Source: Dermatophagoides farinae (taxonomy: Eukaryota > Arthropoda > Arachnida > Sarcoptiformes > Pyroglyphidae). From it: a stretch of DNA of 64,000 nt. The notes under the pieces are model-generated. The model was given only the letters and a program-made list of their open reading frames with translations. It was not told the DNA's origin and ran no database searches. How positions within the stretch are numbered: the stretch's first letter is position 1; each line of letters opens with the position of its first letter. The stretch lies in assembly GCF_024713945.1 (NCBI RefSeq), contig NC_134683.1, forward strand, positions 1,974,501 to 2,038,500, written 5' to 3'. The position numbers and the translations under genes were made by a program. This document shows positions 55,814-64,000 of the stretch, one piece after another.

Positions 55814-56636
55814 ATGCAAGCAATCAAATGTGTAGTCGTTGGTGATGGGTAAGTAGTAGTGTTTTTTTTCCCCATTTCAAAAATTAGTAATAATGATATT
55901 GTGTTGGGAATCATTTTGTGTTTTGGAACAATAAAGTGCTGTAGGTAAAACATGTTTACTCATCAGTTATACAACGAATGCATTTCCAGGTGAATACATT
56001 CCAACAGTGTATGTATTGGAAAAAAAATTTAGTAAATTCCTGTTCACTAACCCAATTTTTTTTTTGATTTATAAATTCAGGTTCGATAATTATTCAGCAA
56101 ACATATTGGTGGATGGAAAACCAATCAATCTAGGCCTATGGGATACAGCTGGCCAAGAAGATTATGATCGATTACGGCCATTATCATATCCACAAACGGT
56201 AAACACACATAACTTTTATTTTGTTTTTTTCTCTTCGTTTAATGTTGAAAAAAACAAAAATTTTTTTCATTTGTGTATCAAGGATGTATTTTTAATTTGT
56301 TTTTCATTGGTAAATACGGCTTCATTTGAAAATGTACGTGCAAAATGGTATCCAGAAATAAGTCATCATTGTCCTAATACACCAATAATATTGGTTGGTA
56401 CGAAATACGATCTACGTGAAGATCCAGTACAGATTGAAAAACTTAAAGAACGTAAACAGGCACCAATTTCTTATGCACAAGGTTTAGCATTAGCTAAAGA
56501 AATTGGTGCCATAAAATATCAAGAATGTTCAGCATTAACACAACGTGGATTGAAATCGGTGTTTGATGAAGCAATTCGTGCTGTACTTTGTCCACGGCCA
56601 AAACAAAAATCCCGAAAAGCATGTACAATTCTATAG
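55814..56636 (+). CDS. Rac1: Rac small GTPase
   Basis: Four exons, 55814-55848, 55937-56008, 56081-56198 and 56283-56636, give exactly 192 aa, the length of Rac1. P-loop GDGAVGKT (10-17), effector loop EYIPTVFDNYSAN, switch [16 protein letters not shown], base-binding TKYDL (usually TKLDL) and CSAL are all present. The C terminus is [11 protein letters not shown]: a CAAX box ending in Leu (geranylgeranylation expected) and a moderate polybasic stretch. Rac cycles at the plasma membrane and drives actin remodelling through WAVE and PAK effectors. The first intron splits Gly12 from Ala13. Assignment to Rac rather than Cdc42 rests on the effector-loop context, the [10 protein letters not shown] segment and length. 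Confidence 0.96.
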
Positions 56637-57544
56637 AGAGAGAGAGAGAGAGTGCAAAAAAACCCTGCTAATATACAACATTTGATATATCGATAAAAAA
56701 AACCAACCAACGGAAGAAAGAATCTGAATCATTATTCTCCTAATAGAAACAAGAACACCTTGAATATATTATATTATTATCATTATTTATCAGCATGTGA
56801 AAATAACAAAATAAAATCTTCATCCATGCAGAGAGAGGTCTATGTATTTTGTATTCAAATATATATCGTGATTTATGATTTCAATGTGTGTGTGTACAAT
56901 GATGATAAAATTAATGAAAAAAAATCAAAATATTCACAAAATAATGTTCACATGTGTGGATGTATTTGGTCGATGAATCATTTTTGTTTTGAAATTGTTT
57001 TTTTTTGTCATAAAAAAAATGAAAATGAAAATTCCAATGTAATATAAATGGATGAATAAATCAGCGGCAAATATGTCTATGATTTTCGAGTAGTTTTTCC
57101 TTCACCAATTATCATTATAATTTGTTATTCAATCTTTCATTTATTTTTATTGGTCATTTTTTTTTTTTTTTGGCAGGATGACAGGTATTTAACATTCTGT
57201 GACCGGATATTGAATCTATTATTTCTATGTTTGTATGTAACCAGAAAAAAAATCGGAAATAGAATTTTATTTGACAACGGTCATAATAATAAGAATTGTG
57301 ATGAAAATAATGATGAAACTTTTCTGAGAAATTGTTCATTATTTATGAACAATGAAAACTTTTTTTTCCATCCTACTTCCAAATTGATTTATAAACGGAG
57401 GAAAAAATTCAATCAATGAAAACAACAGACAGAAAAAAAAGTCGCATGACAATAACCGATTCTGACCAGTGCCACTGAGATATTTCGGTTAATTTTCTTT
57501 CATTGAAAGCAATTTTTTATTTTATTCACTTAATGATAGTTTAG
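56637..57544. other. Intergenic
   Basis: Rac 3' region with a GA run at 56637-56651. From about 57382 the sequence is a copy of the 59402-59580 segment, the left border of the chemoreceptor duplication. No gene is supported. Confidence 0.6.
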
Positions 57545-58849
57545 TTAGTTTTTTTCCCATTTAGAAATTTTTTTATAAAATTTTAAGATTAATACAAAAT
57601 TCATAATGAATATTTGAATATAACGAAATTTTGTAATGAAAAACACCTGACCACAGGTGAATCCAAATCGATTATTAGTCATTGTCTGAACGAAAAGCGA
57701 TGATTTAATCAAATATCTGTAGCTATGATGTATCGATGTTTTTGTATCGACAACCATTGAACATTGTGTTCGGGCCATATTTTGTAATATAAATTTTGCA
57801 CATCGTTGATTACCTGATGGTAGATGAGCAATTCTTGAATAAAGTCCATTAGTTAAACAAAATATAGAAACGAGTGATAACAATATGAATATAGTGAAAA
57901 TACTATAAAAAGACTGTCTACTATAGAATATACAAGCCGAAACGATTGATGTTTTTGAAATTACTTCCAAACACAAAAGAACCACTCTAGCAGTTCGATT
58001 CAATTGTGCAATTTCAGTATATAAATCTACATATTCATATTGAAATTGATTCCAATCATTTTGCCGGATCTGTTGATCAAATGATCTCCGTTGATCAGTG
58101 AATCTTTCATATAATTGTTCAATACAAACTTTCAAGTATTCAATTAAAAATACCAAAAAATTGAGTGACATGAATAATTGTCCCATCATTTGGATTGCAT
58201 GCATCATCCATAGAATGAACAACGAAACACTGATGAACGATTGAATAATATTGATATGGAATGATTGATAAAGACCATAATTAAAGTAGGCATAAATAAT
58301 GATCACTATTAATAATTCAATCTTTATGATTATATATGAAATCGTGACAATCACATCTGTAACGATGTACATATGGTAAAGATATTGAAGATTTTTTGGT
58401 TTAAATTGTTTTTCTTGATCAATAATTGATTTTTTCAGAAGAAAATCCATGAATGGTAAACGATATTTAAGTAAACTACGTAATATTTTTACCCATAACC
58501 ATTCTAGCATGATAAATACTAAGATTAACTGAATAGAAAAAATATCCATACGTTCTGTATTCATCATTTGTTCAAAATCCAAACGGCTTATCATTAAAGG
58601 ATTATTTGGATAAAAAACCATAATTGAAAGATAAAGAATTGCTGACCATGCATAGACAGACATCCAAATGGAACGTTTGAATGTATGATATGAGTAAGAG
58701 ATTTCATGATTACGATAATCATGTAGTGAAAATTCCCAACGAAATGAATATCGTTTCCAATGTTCGAAACCTTGATCAAATATTTTCTGCATACATATTT
58801 GTTTATATAAATGGAATCTTTGTCCGAAACGTGCCAAATTTATCTTCAT
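57545..58849 (-). CDS. Intronless chemoreceptor-like protein, family 2 copy 1
   Basis: A single exon of 434 aa from the ATG at 58849 (MKINLARFGQRFHLYKQICM), a start shared with copy 2. An upstream in-frame ATG at 58900 is not conserved. About seven hydrophobic segments are visible, including SIWMSVYAWSAILYLSIMVF, SIQLILVFIMLEWLWV, VIVTISYIIIKIELLIVIII and FISVSLFILWMMHAI. The C-terminal block FGFTCGQVFFITKFRYIQIF then NFVLILKFYKK is strongly conserved in all three family members here. This layout suits a gustatory-type receptor channel. It is unrelated in sequence to the three-exon family at the left end of the window. Ligand and tissue are unknown. Confidence 0.72.
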   Translation of the reverse strand: MKINLARFGQRFHLYKQICMQKIFDQGFEHWKRYSFRWEFSLHDYRNHEISYSYHTFKRSIWMSVYAWSAILYLSIMVFYPNNPLMISRLDFEQMMNTERMDIFSIQLILVFIMLEWLWVKILRSLLKYRLPFMDFLLKKSIIDQEKQFKPKNLQYLYHMYIVTDVIVTISYIIIKIELLIVIIIYAYFNYGLYQSFHINIIQSFISVSLFILWMMHAIQMMGQLFMSLNFLVFLIEYLKVCIEQLYERFTDQRRSFDQQIRQNDWNQFQYEYVDLYTEIAQLNRTARVVLLCLEVISKTSIVSACIFYSRQSFYSIFTIFILLSLVSIFCLTNGLYSRIAHLPSGNQRCAKFILQNMARTQCSMVVDTKTSIHHSYRYLIKSSLFVQTMTNNRFGFTCGQVFFITKFRYIQIFIMNFVLILKFYKKISKWEKN

Positions 58850-58899
58850 AATAATTGTTGAACATTTATTCTGCACCGAAATAAAAGAAACATATGACA

Positions 58900-59580
58900 T
58901 TTGAATGAATGATATGGTAGTGAAAAGAAGAATGAAAAAAAATCTCGAAAATAAAAAAGTATGAAAAAATTTCCGGCCTAACCTTTTTGATATTTATCAA
59001 TGAATACACCATTCGAGCTTGACAATCAATATGACGGAGGAAAAACTAACTTTTTTTCTACAAATTTTCTCATCTTTGAAACAAAACGAATAAATTTCTT
59101 TAGAATTCTTCTTCTTATAGAATTTGAAATTTAGTTACTTTGGTTTGATGGTAATTAACGTTAATTATAATTGCAAGTGGTTTATCGCATGAAAATTTGC
59201 TAAAACGTCAACATTTCCTGTCAGAACCACGCCCTCGAATGACATTTTAATCATATGAAAATCTCGGTTTAAATCAACCAATACGAAATTTCATCGAAAG
59301 ACGCATTCCATTTAAAGCAAACAGAGTACAATTTATAAATAATTTTGATGGAAATTTCAATGTTAAGAAACTTTTTTTCACCCAACTTTCATATACGTGA
59401 TTGATTTACAAACGGTGGAAAAAATTCAATCAATGAAAACAACAGACAGAAAAAAAGTCGCATGACAATAACAGATTCTGACCAGTGCCACTGAGATATT
59501 TTAGTCAATTTTTTTTTGTTTCTTATTTTCTTTCATTGAAAACAATTTTTTTATTTTTATTTTCACTAAATAATGATAGT
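58900..59580. other. Spacer between duplicated chemoreceptor copies
   Basis: The part 58900-59080 matches 60900-61095 and the part 59402-59580 matches 57382-57544, so spacer and gene were duplicated together. No gene is seen. Confidence 0.65.
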
Positions 59581-60887
59581 TTAGCTAGTTTTTTCCAATT
59601 TAGAAATTTTTTTATAAAATTTCAGGATCAATATAAAATTCATAATGAATATTTGAATATAACGAAATTTTGTAATGAAAAACACCTGACCACAGGTGAA
59701 TCCAAGTCGATTATTAGTCATTGTCTGAACAAAAAGTGATGATTTAATCAAATATCGGTAGCTGTGATGTGTCGGTGTTTTTGTATCGTCAACCAATTGT
59801 GGGCATTGTGTTTGGGCCATACGTTGTAATATAAATTTTGCACATCGTTGATTACCTGATGGTAGATGAGCAATTCTAGAATAAAGTCCATTAGTTAAAC
59901 AAAATATCGAAACAAGTGATAACAATATGAGAGTAGTGAATATACTAAAAAAGACTGTCTACTATAGAATATACAAGCCGAAATAATTGATGATTTTGAA
60001 ATGGCTTCCAAACACAAAAGAACAACTCTAGCAGTTCGATTCAATTGTGCAATTTCAGCGAATAAGTCTACATATTCATATTGAAATTGATTCCAATCAT
60101 TTTGCCGGATCTGTCGATCAAATGAACTCCGCTGATCGAATCTTTCATATAATTGATCAATACGAATTTTCAAGTATTCAATTAAAAATACCACAAAATT
60201 GAGTGACATGAATAATTGTCCCATCATTTGGATTGCATGCATCATCCATAGAATGAACAACGAAACACTGATGAACGATTGAATAATATTGATATGGAAT
60301 GATTGATAAAGACCATAATTAAAGTAGGCATAAATAATGATCACTATTAATAATTGAATCTTTATGATTATATATGAAATCGTGACAATCACATCTGTAA
60401 CGATGTACATATGGTAAAGATATTGAAGATTTTTTGGTTTAAATTGTTTTTCTTGATCAATAATTGATTTTTTCAGAAGAAAATCCATAAATGGTAAACG
60501 ATATTGAAGTAAACTACGTAATATTTTTATCCATAACCATTCTAGCATGATAAATACTAAGATTAACTGAATAGAAAAAATATCCATACGTTCTGTATTC
60601 ATCATTTGTTCAAAATCCAAACGGCTTATCATTATAGAATTATTTGGATAAAAAACCATAATTGAAAGATAAAGAATTGCTGACCATGCATAAACAGACA
60701 TCCAAATGGAACGTTTGAATGTATGATATGTGTACGAGATTTTATGATTACGATAATCATCAAGTGAAAATTCCCAACGAAATGAATATTGTTTCCAATG
60801 TTCGAAACCTTGATCAAATATTTTCTGCATACATATTTGTTTATATAAATGGAATCGTTGTCCAAAACGTGCCAAATTTATCTTCAT
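59581..60887 (-). pseudogene. Intronless chemoreceptor-like gene, copy 2, one-base frameshift
   Basis: Nearly identical to the copy at 57545-58849 and with the same start MKINLARFGQRFHLYKQICM. The frame is open from 60887 to about 59953. There the other copy has ACTATAAAAAG (plus strand) and this one has ACTAAAAAAG, one base fewer, which throws the frame and ends it shortly after. The remaining C-terminal part is open again in the shifted frame to 59581 and keeps FGFTCGQVFFITKFRYIQIF. The length difference between copies is fully explained by two one-codon insertions, one one-codon loss and this single base. It is a very young pseudogene or a sequencing error in an A run. Confidence 0.8.
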
Positions 60888-60923
60888 GATAACATTTATT
60901 CTGCACCGAAATAAAAGAAACAT

Positions 60924-61351
60924 ATGACATTAGAATGAATGATATGGTAGTGAAAAGAAGAATGAAAAAAATCTCGAAAATAAAAAAGTATGAAAAAATT
61001 TCCGGCCTAACCTTTTTGATATTTATCAATGAATACACCATTTGGGCTTGACAATCAATATAAAGGAGGAAAAACTATTTTTTTTCTACAAATTTTCGCA
61101 TTTTTAGATCAATAAATTTATTTAGAATTCATCTTCTTCTGGAATTTAAAATCTTTTCTTAAAACCTTGATTACTTTGGTTTGACGGTAATTATTAATTA
61201 ACGTTATTTATAATTGCATGTGGTTTAAAAACTTTCATAAATATTATGACAATTGGCATGTTTCATAAAGTCATTTTCTTAAAATTTTTATTTTATAAAA
61301 ATCAAACATTTGAGAATAGAAATCAATTTTTTTTTTCAAATCTGGTTGGTT
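60924..61351. other. Spacer between chemoreceptor copies 2 and 3
   Basis: The left part repeats the 5' flank of copy 1 (58900-59080). The right part is AT-rich without a gene. Confidence 0.6.
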
Positions 61352-62668
61352 TCATAAACAAGTTTTTTTATAAAATTTTAAGATTAATATGAAATTCATG
61401 ATGAATAATTGAATATAACGAAATTTTGTAATGAAAAACATCTGACCACAATGGAAACCAAATTGGTTGACAGACATTGTTTGTATGAAATGATTTCTAT
61501 GCATTGAATGACGATGATTTTGTGAACAATTTTGTCTATTGATTATTGATTCATTTATCAATGATGTTTTTGATCGAGATCTATTCAGCCATTGTGTTCT
61601 TGCAATTGATTTATGTAATAATTTTATACAATGTTGATTATATGATGGTATTATGGAAACACGTGAATAAAGACAAGTAGTATAACCAAATGCTGATATT
61701 AATGCTAAAATTACTGTCATATTCATTATATTCATTTGTGTTTGTCTACTATAAAATACACAAGCAATCATGATGGATGATTTGGATATCATTTCTAAAC
61801 TAAATAACGCAATACGAATAGTATTATTTAATCTTGATGTTTCATAATATAATTTCACATAAACATTACAAAATCGTTGCCATAAAAATTGACCAAAACG
61901 TATTGATCTTTGAATATTCGATATAATCAACGATGATTCATATAATTGTTTCATTCGTATTCTGAAATATTCTATTAAAAGTAGTAAAAAATTGATTGAA
62001 AGAAATATTTGTCCCAACATACATGATACATATGCAATTACCATTAAAGTTAATGGTATGCTTAAAATTAATTGAAAAATATTGATATGATCATCAATAA
62101 ATAGTTGACATGAAGAAATAGTATAGATTATAAACACATAAATCATGCCCATTATAACAATGAAATAAAAATAATTGGCCAATGAATTTGTAATGGCATA
62201 TAGATTGATTAGATAACGACGATTTTCTGATCGTAATTGTCCACTAATATTATTATCATTACTTTTAATAAGAAAATCTATCAATGAACAATGATAATGT
62301 AATACATCATTGAACATGTGAAACCACATCCATTCAACAAATGCACATCCAATCAATATATCCATGGTCATTAGATTTGATCCTTCAAATTTGATCATTT
62401 GTTCAATATGTTTAAGACTAATCAATAGACTGCAATCAGGGAAAATGGTCAATACTGTTAAATATATGATGCTAATCCATGCATTCACAGTGATCAATAA
62501 TGGACGTCTAAATGTTTTATATGTATGTGGTATATGATTATTAACATAATCAATCAATGTGAATTCCATACGAAAACTAAAATATTTCCAATATCGAAAT
62601 CCATGTTCAAATATTTCTTCCAAACGATTGTATTGAAATTTTTTGGGCAATAATTTCTTTGGATACAT
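61352..62668 (-). CDS. Intronless chemoreceptor-like protein, family 2 copy 3
   Basis: A single exon of 438 aa, starting MYPKKLLPKKFQYNRLEEIF. It is clearly related to the two copies on its left but much more diverged. Shared landmarks are FEHGFRYWKYFSFRMEFTL, the central ISKSSIMIACVFYSRQ, and the C-terminal GFHCGQMFFITKFRYIQLFI then NFILILKFYKK. About seven membrane segments are visible. There is a basic, Ser/Asn-rich intracellular-type loop (NRSRSKTSLINES) before the last segments. Copy 3 is probably the older locus from which the 57.5-60.9 kb pair arose. Confidence 0.72.
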   Translation of the reverse strand: MYPKKLLPKKFQYNRLEEIFEHGFRYWKYFSFRMEFTLIDYVNNHIPHTYKTFRRPLLITVNAWISIIYLTVLTIFPDCSLLISLKHIEQMIKFEGSNLMTMDILIGCAFVEWMWFHMFNDVLHYHCSLIDFLIKSNDNNISGQLRSENRRYLINLYAITNSLANYFYFIVIMGMIYVFIIYTISSCQLFIDDHINIFQLILSIPLTLMVIAYVSCMLGQIFLSINFLLLLIEYFRIRMKQLYESSLIISNIQRSIRFGQFLWQRFCNVYVKLYYETSRLNNTIRIALFSLEMISKSSIMIACVFYSRQTQMNIMNMTVILALISAFGYTTCLYSRVSIIPSYNQHCIKLLHKSIARTQWLNRSRSKTSLINESIINRQNCSQNHRHSMHRNHFIQTMSVNQFGFHCGQMFFITKFRYIQLFIMNFILILKFYKKTCL

Positions 62669-64000
62669 TATGTTTTTTGATTAATTTTGACTTATAGAAC
62701 TTGAATGTTGAATTTATCCAATGATTTGTGGTGGCAATGAATGGAACAAAAAAAAAGTTAAATTTTAGATTAAAAAAATACAAAAAAAAAATTCTCTTAC
62801 CAATGAGAAAAAAAATTCTGTATATGGACCATCAACACACAGAACTTAATGTCTGAACTTGAATAAAATTATAAAATTCTTTTCAAAAAAAAAAAAATTC
62901 TATTGTCATTTAAAAGAATTTTGGTTGATAAAAAATGATTTTTTTCGTTTTTTTTTCATAATTATTCGCAGTAATCAATATTTTAGATAAAAGAAAAATT
63001 TTCTTTTTTCCAAGAACAACAAAGTCATTAAAAATCATCAATCAATCAATCAATATGGTTATTCCAATTTTAGTGCAAATATTATTATTGTCATAAAAAA
63101 ATATGGATTTTAATCTCATGATCAATAATGATGATGATGATAATGATAATGAATGTGGCAAAAAATCAAATTAAAACTTTTTTTCCATTTTTAGCTTCTA
63201 TGTATGTGTATTTGTTTCAATGGAAAAAAAAGCAAGAATTGATCGAGTAAATATTCTTTTTTTTTTTTTTGGTAGAGATTTTTTTTGTTGTAAAAAAATG
63301 TTACCATTTTTCGGAATTTTGACTATGAAATGAAACATTTTATTGTTTCTATAATTAATGAATAATTAAGAATGATAAGAATATTATATGTTGATTAAAA
63401 GGTTTAGGAATTGATCTGATTGTTTTATTTTTCAGAGGATGAAACCAAAAAGCAAAAGAAAAAAAATCGATATACAGTATCTAGGCACTTGAAGTATTTA
63501 TTAATTGACAGTAGTTGTATATGATAAAACTTTACTGATATTTTTATCACCATTTTTTTATAAGTTACCAATGAGCAAGGGGAAAAAAAGTTTTTTCAAA
63601 TTTTTCTTTAAAACTTCTTTCTTTAACTTTTTATTTTTATTGATCTTTGATTCGAATGAAAAATATAAATTTATCACCATCGATGAAAGATTTGGAGAAT
63701 TGGAAATTTTTTTTTCATTCTTTTTTTTTGACTACCATAATATTATGTGTTGTCATTTGTTTGTTTGTTTGTTGGTTTTTTTTGTCGAAGAATAAATAAT
63801 TTTTCATGATAAAAATGAAATGTTTCAAGCTGCAATATAAATTTTTTCAATCATATCGAAATATACATGAAAGACCTGGCGGAAGTTATTCCTTACCAGA
63901 CTTTTTAACAGCTAGATCGAGGGTTGAGAATTGATAATACTCACTATTTCGGCCACTAGAGTCGCGTTTTATTCCAAAATCTAAATAACCAACGGTGATC
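62669..64000. other. AT-rich right flank
   Basis: No gene is supported. The last 130 bases (from about 63870) are less AT-rich and look like the edge of a different sequence type, possibly an exon or repeat that continues beyond the window. A GAT run lies at 63129-63140. Confidence 0.5.

Noticed and set aside
57150-57419. Plus-strand 89-codon frame downstream of Rac
   Set aside because: Begins in a poly-T run, lacks a family match, and overlaps the border of the chemoreceptor duplication.
1-64000. Search for retroviral, LTR or other capsid/envelope-bearing elements
   Set aside because: No reverse transcriptase, integrase, capsid or long terminal repeat signature was seen. Repeats found are gene-family spacers, microsatellites and small DNA-transposon-like ends.

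Overview
This looks like a nuclear chromosome window from a small, AT-rich arthropod genome. The best fit is an astigmatid mite of the house-dust-mite type (Dermatophagoides-like). That assignment is inferred from very short introns (mostly about 50-130 bp, GT..AG), low GC, many CA, TTG and ATC microsatellites, and the gene set. No species marker is visible. I see no bacterial genes, CRISPR arrays, rRNA or tRNA genes, and no retroviral or other virus-like element.

Left end (1-4.9 kb): two tandem three-exon seven-transmembrane chemoreceptor-like genes on the minus strand, a relic of a third copy at the window edge, and a possible N-terminal scrap. Next is a minus-strand MARCH-type RING-CH membrane E3 ligase (4.9-6.1 kb) with an unusually long acidic insertion inside the RING-CH domain. 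An unrecognised two-exon, four-transmembrane protein follows at 9.0-9.6 kb (plus).

Centre (10.6-29.0 kb): a minus-strand tandem array of intronless RCC1-BTB genes with seven loci. I letter them A to G from left to right. A is two complete RCC1-BTB units fused in one open frame. B, C, E, F and G look intact. D is a rearranged pseudogene. A further BTB scrap lies between B and C. Spacers are duplicated along with the genes, and three copies carry a CRE-like TGACGT element about 100 bp upstream of the start codon. The array looks like a lineage-specific, mosaically evolving family of probable Cullin-3 substrate adaptors, and it is the most novel part of the window.

Right half: Sgf11/ATXN7L3 (30.4-31.2 kb, plus, with a 17-nt micro-exon); an acidic protein with 14-residue repeats (33.6-34.9 kb, plus); a long low-complexity protein with an SRSFRxLQ motif and a duplicated, frame-breaking exon (35.4-38.9 kb, minus); a Zasp66-like PDZ plus ZM Z-disc protein (42.2-44.4 kb, plus); a KAT6/Enok-type MYST histone acetyltransferase (45.2-52.1 kb, minus); a small charged protein behind a TATA box (54.2-54.7 kb, plus); and the Rac GTPase (55.8-56.6 kb, plus, 192 aa).

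Right end (57.5-62.7 kb): three minus-strand intronless seven-transmembrane chemoreceptor-like genes of a second family. Two are recent duplicates about 2 kb apart, one of them broken by a single-base deletion.

The window therefore alternates single-copy conserved genes (ubiquitin ligase, two chromatin regulators, Rac, Z-disc protein) with fast-turnover tandem families (chemoreceptors, RCC1-BTB). Exon limits were read by eye from splice signals, reading phase and homology remembered from known families. Untranslated regions were not defined.
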